DNA from: Charina bottae
Lineage: Eukaryota > Chordata > Lepidosauria > Squamata > Charinaidae
Assembly: GCA_023362775.1 (NCBI GenBank)
Contig: JALMGJ010000002.1
Location: 34,807,914 to 34,871,913 of the forward strand
Length of the DNA: 64,000 bases
Reading direction: 5' to 3'
This document shows, in pieces, positions 39,579 to 49,993 of this stretch. A model generated the notes under the pieces. The model was not told the DNA's origin and searched no databases. It saw only the letters and a program-made list of their open reading frames with translations. A program made the position numbers and the translations under genes. Numbering within the stretch: the stretch's first letter is position 1; every line of letters starts with the position of its first letter.

Positions 39579-39717
39579 CATGCTGTCTAGGGGGCAGGAA
39601 AATATCCCAAACTACAATTGTGGAAGTCTAAAAAATTTCTTGGCCGTGCTTGAAGGAACTGATTCTGAGCTCTTTCATCATGTGTCACCCATGCTGGGCA
39701 TCTACAAAATCCCACAG
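39579..39717 (+). pseudogene. vmn2r: V2R exon 2, 5'-truncated copy
   Basis: About 139 bp equal the last half of V2R exon 2, ending in 'MLGIYKIPQ' and donor 'CCACAG|gtatgaatgg'. It is much closer to gene C exon 2 (62.2 kb) than to gene A: '[16 protein letters not shown]' against '[16 protein letters not shown]'. No acceptor remains. The open frame and donor survive, but the front half is missing, replaced by unrelated sequence. Confidence 0.9.
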
Positions 39718-39739
39718 GTATGAATGGTCTGAATGAGCC

Positions 39740-40325
39740 GCCATTGGCCCTGCTTCTAGGCTGGAGTCCAACACAGAGCAAATCCAAAGGACTTTAGCCA
39801 TCAGATACTCAGCATATTCCTCACAGTGTCCCTGTAGGTGAACCTCAGAATTGCTCCCTCCAAGGAGGATCTGGGTCACCCGAAACAGGCCCCTGGACGG
39901 CCATCTGCAGACGCAATAAGGGTGGAGAAATAATTAGGTAGACTCTAAAACCAGCTGTAGCCAGAGGCACTATAGGAGTCTCTTCACCCATTTCATCTCC
40001 CCAAGCTCCTCTGTAAAGCAAGGGAGTTCCAGGAGCCATGGGTGCTGAGAGGCCACGTAGGCACAAGCTGATCCAAAGCTGATCCACAAATGTATTAACA
40101 CCCTCAAAACACTCTAGTAGATTAGTTAGACAGGACATTCCTTTAGTGAACCCCTGTTGGGTATTCTTGAGCAAGGCCTGTGTCTCCCAATGTTCGGTAA
40201 TTTGATCCTTAATAGCAGTTTCCAATCTTCTTCCCCAGAACAGATATTAAGCTGACAGGCCTATAATTTCCTTGATCTCCCTGTGAACCATTCTTCAACA
40301 TGAGAGTTATGGAGGCCAACTTCTA
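39740..40325 (-). mobile_element. chimeric LINE fragments (L2 linker plus CR1/jockey-like RT)
   Basis: 39.74-39.98 kb resembles the L2 linker around 15.60-15.74 kb (for example CTGCAGACGCAATAAGGGTG against TGAGGATGCAATAAGGGCGG). From about 39.99 to 40.32 kb the minus strand reads pieces of a different LINE RT, including 'DQITEHWETQALLKNTQQGF' and 'GNYRPVSLISVLGK'. The two parts are adjacent but belong to different families. All frames are broken. Confidence 0.55.
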
Positions 40326-40646
40326 ATCCTCAGCTACAGAGGCTTTGTGTAGAGACCGGTTGCATATTTTAGTTAGAAGGTCAACAATCTCAGCTTTGTA
40401 CCCAAATGTTCTCTTTGCTCTATCCTTCCTGACTATGAAAGCAATGCCCTTCCTTCTTTGTTTTTTCCTGCTATGATCAGCAAACAGTAGGATCTTCTGA
40501 CTGAAAGAATCCAATTCCTGTCCATTTCAATATGTTGATCTCTAGAATATCACTCTGTAGTCGATTCACTTCATCTTTCACTGTGTTCAGATTTCCCATA
40601 TTCCTATTTCATGTATTCCATGTTTCCCCTCTAATTCCGTCTTTGC
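40326..40646 (-). mobile_element. RTE-type LINE endonuclease fragment
   Basis: Minus-strand pieces 'MGNLNTVKDEVNRLQSD', 'LKWTGIGFFQSED' and 'RKGIAFIVRKDRAKRTFGYK' match the family of the fragment at 28.04-28.28 kb. The BovB element inserted at its 5' end. Confidence 0.6.
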
Positions 40647-40660
40647 AACCATACATTTCT

Positions 40661-43600
40661 CCAGCAAAGGAGATCGTTACCTTGTCGTGGTGCTGGAGCT
40701 TGAGCACCTCAATGAAACCATGAGCTAAACCGTGAAGGGACACCCAAGACGGGAAGGTCGTGGCAGAGAGGTCAGACTAAATACGATCCCTGGGGAAGGT
40801 AATGGCAACCCACCCCAGTATTCTTGCCATGAAAACTAAATGGATCAGTACAACCAAAGATATGTCGGTATACCATCGGAAGATGGGACTCCCAGGTCGG
40901 AAGATGGTCAAAATGCTACTGGGGAGGAACAGAGGATACGTTCAACTAGCCCCAGATGTGATGACGCAGCTAGCTCAAAGCCGAAAGGATGGCTAGCGGC
41001 CGACGGTGCTGGTGGTGAATGACGAATCCGATGTTCTAAACATCAACACACCATAGGAACCTGGAATGTAAGATCTATGAGCCAGGGCAAAATGGATGTG
41101 GTTATTGGTGAGATGTCAAGATTAAATATAGACATTTTAGGTGTCAGTGAACTGAAATGGACTGGGATGGGCCACTTCACATCAGATGACCACCAGATCT
41201 ACTACTGTGGACAAGAGGACCACAGAAGAAATGGAGTAGCCTTCATAATTAATAATAAAGTGGCTAAAGCAGTGCTTGGATACAATCCAAAAAACGATAG
41301 AATGATCTCAATTCGAATTCAGGGTAAGCCATTTAACATCACAGTGATCCAAATATACGCCCCAACCACAGATGCTGAAGAAGCAGAAGTAGATCAGTTC
41401 TATGAGGATCTGCAGCACCTACTAGATAATACACCAAAAAGAGATGTTATTTTCATTACAGGAGACTGGAATGCTAAGGTGGGTAGTCAGACGACACCTG
41501 GAATTACAGGCAAGCATGGTCTGGGAGAACAAAATGAAGTGGGACATAGGCTGATAGAATTTTGCCAAGACAACTCACTGTGCATAACAAACACTCTCTT
41601 CCAACAACCTAAAAGACGACTTTATACATGGACTTCACCAGATGGTCGACACCGAAATCAGATTGACTACATCCTTTGCAGCCAAAGGTGGCGGACATCT
41701 ATACAGTCGGTAAAAACAAGACCTGGAGCTGACTGTAGTTCAGATCACGAACTTCTTATTGCAAAATTTAGAATCAGACTAAAGAGAATAGGGAAGACCC
41801 ACAGCTCAGTTAGATATGAGCTCACTAATATTCCTAAGGAATATGCAGTGGAGGTGAAGAATAGATTTAAGGGACTAGATTTAGTAGATAGGGTCCCAGA
41901 AGAACTATGGACAGAAGTTCGCAACATTGTTCAGGAGGCGGCAACAAAAAACGTCCCAAAGAAAAAGAAAACCAAGAAGGCAAGATGGCTGTCTGCTGAA
42001 ACACTGGAAGTAGCCCAAGAAAGAAGGAAAGCAAAAGGCAACAGTGATAGGGGGAGATATGCCCAATTAAATGCAAAATTCCAGAGGTTAGCCAGAAGAG
42101 ATAAGGATATATTTTTAAACAAGCAATGTGCGGAAGTGGAAGAAGACAATAGAATAGGAAGGACAAGAAACCTCTTCCAGAAAATTAGAAACATCGGAGG
42201 TAAATTCCAGGCAAAAATGGGTATGATCAAAAACAAAGATGGTAAGGACCTAACAGAAGCAGAAGAGATCAAGAAAAGGTGGCAAGAATATATGGAATAT
42301 CTGTATAGGAAGGATAATAATATTGGAGATAGCTTTGACGGTGTGGTCAGTGAGTTAGAGCCAGACATCCTGAAGAGTGAGGTTGAATGGGCCTTAAGAA
42401 GCATTGCTAATAACAAGGCAGCAGGAGACGACAGTATCCCAGCTGAACTGTTTAAAATCTTGCAAGATGATGCTGTCAAGGTGATGCATGCCATATGCCA
42501 GCAAATTTGGAAAACACAAGAATGGCCATCAGATTGGAAAAAATCAACTTATATCCCCATACCAAAAAAGGGAAGCACTAAAGAATGTTCAAACTATCGA
42601 ACAGTGGCACTTATTTCACATGCCAGTAAGGTAATGCTCAAGATCTTGCAAGGTAGACTCCAGCAATTCATGGAGCGAGAATTGCTAGATGTACAAGCTG
42701 GATTTAGAAAAGGCAGAGGAACTAGAGACCAAATTGCCAATATCCGCTGGATAATGGAGAAAGCCAGGGAATTTCAGAAAAACATCTATTTCTGTTTTAT
42801 TGACTATTCTAAAGCCTTTGACTGTGTGGATCATAACAAATTGTGGCAAGTTCTTGGTGGTATGGGGATACCAAGTCATCTTGTCTGCCTCCTGAGGAAT
42901 CTGTATAACGACCAAGTAGCAACGGTAAGAACAGAGCACGGAACAACGGACTGGTTTAAGATTGGGAAAGGAGTACGGCAGGGCTGTATACTCTCACCCT
43001 ACCTATTCAACCTGTACGCAGAACACATCATGCGACATGCTGGGCTTGAGGAATCCAAGGCTGGAGTTAAAATCGCTGGAAGAAACATTAACAATCTTAG
43101 ATATGCAGATGATACCACTTTGATGGCTGAAAGCGAGGAGGAATTGAGGAGCCTTATGACGAAGGTGAAAGAAGAAAGTGCAAAAGCTGGGTTGCAGTTA
43201 AACCTCAAAAAAACCAAGATTATGGCAATGAGCTTGATTGATGACTGGCAAATAGAGGGAGAAAAAGTGGAGGCAGTGACAGACTTTGTATTTCTAGGCG
43301 CAAAGGTTACTGCAGACGCTGACTGCAGCCAGGAAATCAGAAGACGTCTACTTCTTGGGAGGAGAGCAATGGCAAATCTTGATAAAATAGTTAAGAGCAG
43401 AGACATCACACTGACAACAAAGGTCCGCATAGTTAAAGCAATGGTATTCCCTGTAGTAACCTATGGCTGTGAGAGCTGGACCATAAGGAAGGCTGAGAGA
43501 AGGAAGATAGATGCTTTTGAACTGTGGTGTTGGAGGAAAATTCTGAGAGTGCCTTGGACTGCAAGAAGATCAAACCAGTCCATACTCCAGGAAATAAAGC

Positions 43601-43884
43601 CAGACTGCTCACTTGAGGGAATGATATTAAAGGCAAAACTAAAGTACTTTGGCCACATCATGAGAAGACAGGATACCCTGGAGAAGAAGCTGATGCTAGG
43701 GAAAGTGGAAGGCAAAAGGAAGAGGGGCCGACCAAGGGCAAGATGGATGGATGGTATTCTGGAGGTGACAGACTCAACCATGGGGGAGCTGGGGATGGTG
43801 ACGGCCGACAGAAAGCTCTGGCGTGGACTGGTCCATGAAGTCACGAAGAGTCGGAAACAACTGAACGAATAAACAACAACAACA
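40661..43884 (+). mobile_element. BovB (RTE) LINE, near full length
   Basis: About 3.22 kb. The leader at 40.67-41.07 kb includes 'CAACCCACCCCAGTATTCTT', a phrase I know from ruminant Bov-A/BovB leaders. The single ORF is intact, and the 3' end 'GTCACGAAGAGTCGGAAACA' precedes (ACAAC)n repeats. Flanking AACCATACATTTCT (40647-40660) and AACCTTACATTTTCT (43885-43899) look like an imperfect target duplication. BovB is known for horizontal spread between squamates and ruminants, with ticks suspected as vectors. The 3' tail is shared with the truncated copy at 10.67 kb. Confidence 0.95.
41077..43872 (+). CDS. BovB LINE endonuclease and reverse transcriptase, intact
   Basis: 931 codons without a stop. 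The APE endonuclease covers residues 1-240: 'LGVSELKWTGMGHF' (Glu), 'NITVIQIYAPT', 'FITGDWNAKVGS' (Asp-Asn), 'NQIDYILCSQRW' and 'GADCSSDHELLIA' (His). The reverse transcriptase begins about residue 430: 'IPKKGSTKECSNYRTVALIS', 'YFCFIDYSKAFDCVDH' (motif A), 'RQGCILSPYLFNLYAEHIM' (motif B), 'LRYADDTTLMAES' (catalytic Asp-Asp). A C-terminal region with 'ESWTIRKAERRKIDAFELWC' follows. The frame is open back to 41023, and the conserved 'GTWNVRS' lies just before the first ATG, so translation may start upstream at a non-ATG codon. The machinery could be functional. Confidence 0.95.
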   Translation: MSQGKMDVVIGEMSRLNIDILGVSELKWTGMGHFTSDDHQIYYCGQEDHRRNGVAFIINNKVAKAVLGYNPKNDRMISIRIQGKPFNITVIQIYAPTTDAEEAEVDQFYEDLQHLLDNTPKRDVIFITGDWNAKVGSQTTPGITGKHGLGEQNEVGHRLIEFCQDNSLCITNTLFQQPKRRLYTWTSPDGRHRNQIDYILCSQRWRTSIQSVKTRPGADCSSDHELLIAKFRIRLKRIGKTHSSVRYELTNIPKEYAVEVKNRFKGLDLVDRVPEELWTEVRNIVQEAATKNVPKKKKTKKARWLSAETLEVAQERRKAKGNSDRGRYAQLNAKFQRLARRDKDIFLNKQCAEVEEDNRIGRTRNLFQKIRNIGGKFQAKMGMIKNKDGKDLTEAEEIKKRWQEYMEYLYRKDNNIGDSFDGVVSELEPDILKSEVEWALRSIANNKAAGDDSIPAELFKILQDDAVKVMHAICQQIWKTQEWPSDWKKSTYIPIPKKGSTKECSNYRTVALISHASKVMLKILQGRLQQFMERELLDVQAGFRKGRGTRDQIANIRWIMEKAREFQKNIYFCFIDYSKAFDCVDHNKLWQVLGGMGIPSHLVCLLRNLYNDQVATVRTEHGTTDWFKIGKGVRQGCILSPYLFNLYAEHIMRHAGLEESKAGVKIAGRNINNLRYADDTTLMAESEEELRSLMTKVKEESAKAGLQLNLKKTKIMAMSLIDDWQIEGEKVEAVTDFVFLGAKVTADADCSQEIRRRLLLGRRAMANLDKIVKSRDITLTTKVRIVKAMVFPVVTYGCESWTIRKAERRKIDAFELWCWRKILRVPWTARRSNQSILQEIKPDCSLEGMILKAKLKYFGHIMRRQDTLEKKLMLGKVEGKRKRGRPRARWMDGILEVTDSTMGELGMVTADRKLWRGLVHEVTKSRKQLNE

Positions 43885-43899
43885 AACCTTACATTTTCT

Positions 43900-45559
43900 T
43901 TCCCACATGTCAACATCAGCAACCAGATGTCTCTAAAGTTTAATCCAGCCATGCCATAAGCACTACTAGTATTCTGAAGGATCCTCAGGTCTTCCTCAAT
44001 TGCATATTGACTGCCCTTCACCCTGAAGAGCCCGTTATCTGGCACTATAATCTCAATCAGACTATCCATGTGGTTTTCATGATAAAATACAGGAGTGGCT
44101 TAACGTTGCCTTTTCCCACCCAGTATGAAATGAAACCAGCTCCATGACACACTGGCAGTGACAATAGAATGAAATCAATGGAAGGAAGATTGGAGAGAAT
44201 TAGTTGGGTTGCTAGACTGTTCAGTCAATAGCTTAGTATCATCGCCAGTTTCCATTGTACTGTGTGAATACAGTTCATGGGTTTATAATGGCTTTCAAGG
44301 ATGTAAGTCAAAGCTGCTAAACGTTGACCATTAGAGGTGGGCCATTCTTTTTTCTTTGTGGATGCCCCAAGAAGGTGGGAGGTCACCCCATAGAATTTTA
44401 GAGTTTGAGGGTGCAACTGAGATTATGGACTCCAACATAGATATATGCTCAGTGCAAAATATCCAAATTAAAGCACATCCCAGACCAATAGTTGCCTAGC
44501 ATTTGATAAAATGCATCTAATGAAGGGAATCCAACCCTTTCAAGATCCAAGATCAGAATCTATCTGCCTGTAACATAAATCTAGTTTTCACAAAACATGG
44601 GGGAAGTTAATATTGCCAGGGCATGATTCTGCCATAGGTAGACAATGGTAGCAGAAGGCCTTTAGGCCTCCAGGAAATACAGATTTTTGGCTGGCCATGT
44701 CCTCCATACCAGTCATGTCACAATGGCCTGATTAGCTTCAAATTTCTAAATTCACCCACTGAGGCAAAAGAACATGCACTCTGCCCTGTCTTATGTCAAC
44801 ATTTGTGGGAATGGGCCTAGTTTTCATGGTGACTATAGAGATACATGTTAGTAGTCTTCTCTTTTTGCAGAAGACAGATTTTGTAGCAGGTGACCTCTGA
44901 TGGTTGGTTAGTATATCTCCCTTACTGGATATACAGTACTTATTCTGGGGTATCTGACCTGAGTGTAGGAATGGGTCTCATCCCTGCCAGGAAAGGGTGG
45001 GAAGGAATTCCAGTGTTTTCACTAGAATATGCTTGGTGAATAAAAGGAAGTCAGACATTCTGAACTGCTCCCTTGATGGAACAATCAAACTGGAATTATG
45101 CCCATGGTAAAAAAAAATTGTTTCTCTAGCTGACCATCTGCAGAAGAAGTGATATTAAGTCCACTGTGAATCTGTCTCCCTTTACAATTATTGAAATCAT
45201 GGTAATTTATTCTATTTCCAGCAGAGCCTATGGGATTCCCACCCACCCCCATTCCCAGTCATCCTTCAAACCATAATAAGGAATACATAGAAACTCCCAA
45301 CCAAGAAAACGTGATAAATATTTGGTAACTTCTCATATAAAAAACTTCAAAATACCTCGATCTCCATGGAGACACATGGTGAGGTTCTTATAGGCAGGGA
45401 CTGTGCAGGTCTGAAATTCAAGGCTGCCCCTTTAATGTGCCAGGCTTCATTTAATCTCCCCTGATAGAGTCAGTGTGGCTGTGCTTTTTGGCGAGAGAAT
45501 TGTGCTTCTCCTTAGACAGCTCTGAGACCAAAGAGAAAGAACTGTAGCAGATCTCCACC
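43900..45559. other. V2R gene C promoter side; half of an inverted duplication
   Basis: Upstream flank of V2R gene C exon 1. From about 44.58 kb it matches, inverted, the upstream flank of gene A (27.0-28.0 kb). The part 43.90-44.58 kb has no recognised content; a minus frame at 43461-44069 runs antisense into BovB and is a shadow at its left end. No promoter element is called. Confidence 0.6.
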
Positions 45560-45774
45560 ATGATCCATGAAATGTTGCTGATGCTGCTTCTCCTGATGTC
45601 CCATTTTCCTTATATGATGTTGATGACCAAATGTCCATTCAGTGTGTTAGAAGAGGAGTACATTTTTAATCACTACAAACCAGGAGATTTCCTGATTAGT
45701 GGAATCGTATCTACAAGTTTTATCGGACGTAAACAATACTCTTTCATCACGCCTCCAAACAAAATACTGCACAG
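45560..45774 (+). CDS. vmn2r: V2R gene C, exon 1 (signal peptide and N-terminus)
   Basis: From ATG at 45560 (context CCACCATGA, a good start context) to donor 'CACAG|gtaat'. It encodes 'MIHEMLLMLLLLMSHFPYMM' (signal peptide), 'LMTKCPFSVLEEEYIFNHYK' and 'PGDFLISGIVSTS'. 215 bases leave two over, completed by the first base of exon 2 at 62175. It is paralogous to exon 1 of gene A with many substitutions, so the duplication is not recent. Intron 1 is about 16.4 kb and holds L1, hAT C and Copia. Confidence 0.92.
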
Positions 45775-46446
45775 GTAATTGATTTTATTCTTTCCATTGT
45801 CTCCTTTTCAGCAGAGAAAGATTCCCATTTCCTGGCACCTGGGTGTTGTTGATCTTGTCACCTTTTTTCCTCCTCATTTGCTTTAAGGAAAAGTCTGCTT
45901 CTCCTCCATGCAATCATGCACTTTTTAAAGCTGTAGTTCGAGAGGTTTCTTTTTAATTGCTCCAGGGAAGCTGACATTTACCCCTGTCAGCCTCAGTCAG
46001 CAATTTCACAGAAGGTTGCAAGGTGGTTGGTCGCTTGGCTCTCCACAAAACGATCTGGGTGATGCCAGGGAGAGTCACCAAACACTTTTTCAGCAGAAGG
46101 CAAAGAAATGTGGTTCCTTCCCATCATGTCTGCTCATTCCCTGCAATGCTCTTTACCATCCCCTCTTTACTCTCTCAAAATAAGCTAAAAATAAAAAGTA
46201 AAACATTATTCTATGACAAAGGAATATTAGTATATAGCAGTAAATAGCATAATGTCAAATGACTAAGTAAATAACTAAACATAACAACTAACAATACAAC
46301 AGTGCAAATGTCTAAATGCAGGCTTCGTCACAGCTTCTCTTGCGAGATTCTGTTAATGTAGCTTTACAATAAAGTAGAATTAGTTCATCTAGTCGTGTTT
46401 CCTGTGTGGGTTACCTGGAAGGGCTGACAACTACCTTGCAAGCCTT
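45775..46446. other. V2R gene C intron 1, 5' part
   Basis: First 300 bp or so match, inverted, the start of intron 1 of gene A. The rest is AT-rich; nothing else is recognised. Confidence 0.55.
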
Positions 46447-47172
46447 TTTTTTTTAAAAAAAAGTTTTTTTATTTTCAAGATATAATTAAGATACAAAAAA
46501 GACTATAGAATAGATAGAAAACAGAACTAAAGAAAAAAGAACAAACTATAAAAATTTCAATAGGAAGAAAAGAAACGGAAAGCGACTTCTGACTTTCTCC
46601 GATACATATATAGATAAATTTACAAGTCTAATTTCTTACAATTAATTAACCCATCATAACATTATTTCTATTACAACAAACCATTCAATCACTAAAACCC
46701 AAAATCAAAACCTCATTTTTGTCTATCAAATACTCTAAATGTGGTTGCCAAGTTAATATAAATGCAGAGACAGAACGCTCTCTTATTAAAGCTGTTAATT
46801 TAGCCATCTGAACCAAGTCCATTAATTTAACAATCCAATCTTCAGCCACAGGTATTTGTGGATCTTTCCATCATTGTGCATATAACAATCTTGCAGCCGT
46901 AATCATATATAACAGCAAAACGCCATATTGTTTCTCTAATTCCTTTTCCATCAATCCCAAAAGAAAAAGTTCTGGTTTTCTTTGTATAGTTACTTTTAGA
47001 ATCTTTTGGATAATAATACATATTTGATCCCAGAACTTTTAGCCTTCTCACGAGTTCACCAAAGATGATGAAAGTTTCCTTCAACCTGTGAACATTTCCA
47101 ACAGACGTTAGTTACACCATTATACATTTTGGACAACTTATCAGGAGTTAAATATCAGAGATGCATCATCTT

Positions 47173-47990
47173 TTAGAAATTTTCTTTCAAGTTATAATTC
47201 AGTGCAAATTTCAAACCTTTCATCCACATATTCTCCCATTGGTCCAACATGATATTATATCCAAAATTCTTAGCCCATTTAATCATACACTCCTTGACAT
47301 GTTCATCTTCCATATTCATCTGTAACAAAATCTTATACATCCTAGTAATAACATGATCATCATTTGTACAAAGATCCATTTCAAACTGAATTCTTTCATT
47401 AAGAAATTTATAATTCTTTTTGACTAATTTAAAACATTCCACAAACTGTTTATAGGTGAACCAGTGACATGTAAATCCATCCAGTTCTAACATTTTCTTT
47501 GTTTTCATTTTTGGTTCACCCTCCTCAAACTTTAATAAATCTTTATATTTCAACCAATTTATTCCTCCCACATTTTCTCTTCTGACAATTGCTTCCTGAG
47601 GTGACAACCATAATGGTACATTTGGAGACAATCTTACCTTATATATATTCCAGATTCTCAATAGGGCATTCCTAAGAAAATTATTTTTAAAATCTGTGTT
47701 AACTTTAACTTTATCATACCATAGATAGGCATGCCACCCGAATCTTAATTCATGTCCTTCAAGCTGTAGTAATTTCTTGTTCTCCAAGGTAATCCATTCC
47801 TTCATCCAAAGCAAACAACAAGCATCAAAATATAGTTTTAAATTAGGCAAGCCGAAACCTCCTCATTCTTTGGCATCTTGCAACAATTTATATTTAATTC
47901 TTGGTTTCTTTCCTTGCCAAATAAATTTGGAAATATCTCTCTGCCATTCTTTAAATGGTATATCTGTTGACAAAATTGGTAGTCTGGAAA
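47173..47990 (-). pseudogene. L1 ORF2 C-terminal region
   Basis: 225-codon frame (47173-47850) with 'MPNLKLYFDACCLLWMKEWI', 'LRFGWHAYLWYDKVKVNTDF' and 'WLSPQEAIVRRENVGGINWL'. The upstream sequence to about 47.99 kb continues the same protein in another frame. The reverse transcriptase that should precede it is absent. A further decayed piece with 'KETFIIFGELVRRLKV' is at 46842-47084. Confidence 0.85.
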
Positions 47991-48017
47991 GGAAAAGAGT
48001 CTCCCTGGTTTGTTCAA

Positions 48018-48650
48018 TTTATTATTTATTTATTAATCAAACTTCTATCACCACCCATCTCCCTCCACCGGAGGGACTCTGGGCAGTTTAAAAAAAATAA
48101 TAGAAACAAAAAACATAGAATATAAAAATACAAATTATAAAACAAGATTAAAATCCAAGAGACAAGAGTGGTAAAAAAGATCTAACTTAATCCAATATAG
48201 GAGAGGAGCTCTCTAAGGTATTAGCCAACCCAAGAGTGACTATTCCTTCCTTGGTCCCAAGCAAGGCGGCAGAGCCAGGTTTTCAGGTTCTTCCGGAAGG
48301 TCAGGAGCGAAGGGGCTAATCTCACCTCCGGGGGCAAGTTGTTCCACAGGGCGGGAGCTACTGCAGAGAAGGCATGCCTCCTGGACCCTGCCAGATGGAA
48401 CTCTCTTATAGATGGGATCCGTAGCATGCCCTCTCTGTATGATGAGTCCGCTGTTGTGGAGATGGGCGGTCATAAATTCGAATAATAAATAAATAAAAAT
48501 GATCAGGTGGGACGGGTGGATATATTGGGGATGAGGCAGTCCCTCAGGTAACCTGGCCCCATGCCATGTAGGGCTTTAAAGGTTATGACCAACACCTTGA
48601 ATTGGAACCGGAAGTAAACTGGTACCCAATGCAGCTCATGTAACAAAGTG
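48018..48650 (-). mobile_element. L2 3'-end fragment lying within the L1
   Basis: 3' end of an L2: a 'TTATTTATTTATTAAT' tail at its left, 'GAGATGGGTGGTGATAGAAG' on the minus strand, and a coding remnant with 'AFSAVAPALWNNLPPEVR' (48221-48427), matching 13.88-14.25 kb. The insertion separates the two remaining ORF2 parts of the L1. Confidence 0.85.
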
Positions 48651-48659
48651 AGTTACTTT

Positions 48660-49103
48660 TCAAAGTACAAAATGTTGTAATGGGCAACAGTTGCCCATTA
48701 AACACCAACTTTGATATGAAAAAGCTGACAAATCACTCAAAAGATGTGTAAAGAATTTAATCTTATCTTCATTTGGAGCATAAAATCCCACAATAATTGT
48801 TTTTATTCCATACAGTTAAATTTCAACTGCTACATATCTACCATGCTCATCAGTTAGTAACAAACGTGGTTTCAAATATGATTTAATATATAATACAGGT
48901 CCATTAATCTTCTTTGTATTTGCTGAAATAAAGTCTTGACCTAGATACTTGTTTATTAAATATTTTATGTCTTTTTTCTTTACATGTGTTTCTTGTAAGC
49001 ATATCACATCACATTTCAATTTGTTCAAATAATGAAAAACTTTTTTTCTTTTTTCAGGAGCATTTGCCCCATTTATATTCCACGTAAGACAATTTAAAGC
49101 CAT
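48660..49103 (-). pseudogene. L1 ORF2 endonuclease start
   Basis: 'MALNCLTWNINGANAPEKRK' (Asn-Gly-Ala typical of L1 endonuclease), 'CDVICLQETHVKKKDIK' (catalytic Glu) and 'GRYVAVEI', then a stop at 48816. Past the stop, pieces such as 'IVGFYAPNEDK' continue to about 48.66 kb. Endonuclease truncated before the catalytic Asp and His. Confidence 0.85.
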
Positions 49104-49105
49104 CT

Positions 49106-49993
49106 TTATAATTCCAACTCACCACAGTCTTTTGATGTAGCAGCAGTCTCTTCTTCTTGAAGTCTATGTCCTCTATGTTGTAATTCAGGCATTTGCTGAT
49201 CCAACTTAGCTCTGTATTTTGTCAAAAATTCCTTAGCCTTGTGGGTTGAACTTAATCTAAACCTTTGTTGTTGAAAGGTAAAACTCACCCCTTCCAATTT
49301 CTCCCAACAAAAAGGAATCTTATTTTTTTCAGTACATCTGTCAAGAAAATATATTCTTTTCTCTTTCTCAGTATTCTCACAGGAATTTCTTTCAACACTG
49401 TTATATCCACATTTCCAATATTAAGTTTAGTATCAAAATGAGCTTGGAGAATCAAATCCGTTGTTTTTCTCCTACCAAACTGAACCAATACATCACTGGG
49501 TTTATTATTAATATCTGCATATATTGAATTAATCCGAAAGAATTTTTCCATCTCCTCTGTCATATTAACTTCCTCCCAATCAATTAAAACTGCCAAGGCC
49601 TGTGTAATTTTATCTTGAAGGTTTTCCTCTCTTTCTTCAGGGATCCCCCTAAGCCTTAGACAAAATTCCTTATCTCTCAATTCCAATAATGCCATTCTGT
49701 CCATCTTCTCTTCTTCTCTCTAATGCATCAACTCTATTGTCAACCTTTTTAATTCCTCCCTCAAATTTGGTTTCCATAGTTTCCAGATTGTGATCAAACC
49801 TTTTCTCAAATTCAGCAAATCTTTCATCCACTTGTTCTTTCATACCTTGGAAAGACTGAGCAATAGATTGGGTGGTTTTTAATGCGAACTCGTCAAATAA
49901 CACTTTCATATAGTCCAAATCAGCAGGTCCCCCAGACCCACGTCTGGTTTGCTTTCTGGTAGTCGTAATTCCTCCTTTTTTTATATAGAACAA
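49106..49993 (-). pseudogene. L1 ORF1 (RNA-binding chaperone), frameshifted
   Basis: Three frames: 49670-49993 with a heptad-rich coiled coil ('FAEFEKRFDHNLETMETKFE', 'VDNRVDALERRRE'), 49285-49704 with the RRM-like part ('CLRLRGIPEEREENLQDKIT', 'VLVQFGRRKTTDLIL'), and 49106-49297 with the C-terminal domain ('KAKEFLTKYRAKLDQQMPEL'). Two frameshifts separate them. In L1 this protein trimerises and coats the element RNA. Confidence 0.88.

Noticed and set aside
41867..42494. Ser/Leu-rich minus-strand frames (99 and 187 codons) inside BovB
   Set aside because: They are antisense shadows of the BovB coding frame, with hydrophobic bias produced by the complement of Lys/Glu-rich codons.
43461..44069. 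202-codon minus-strand frame spanning the BovB 3' end and flank
   Set aside because: Two thirds of it is antisense to the intact BovB ORF; the remaining 60 residues resemble no V2R exon or other protein.
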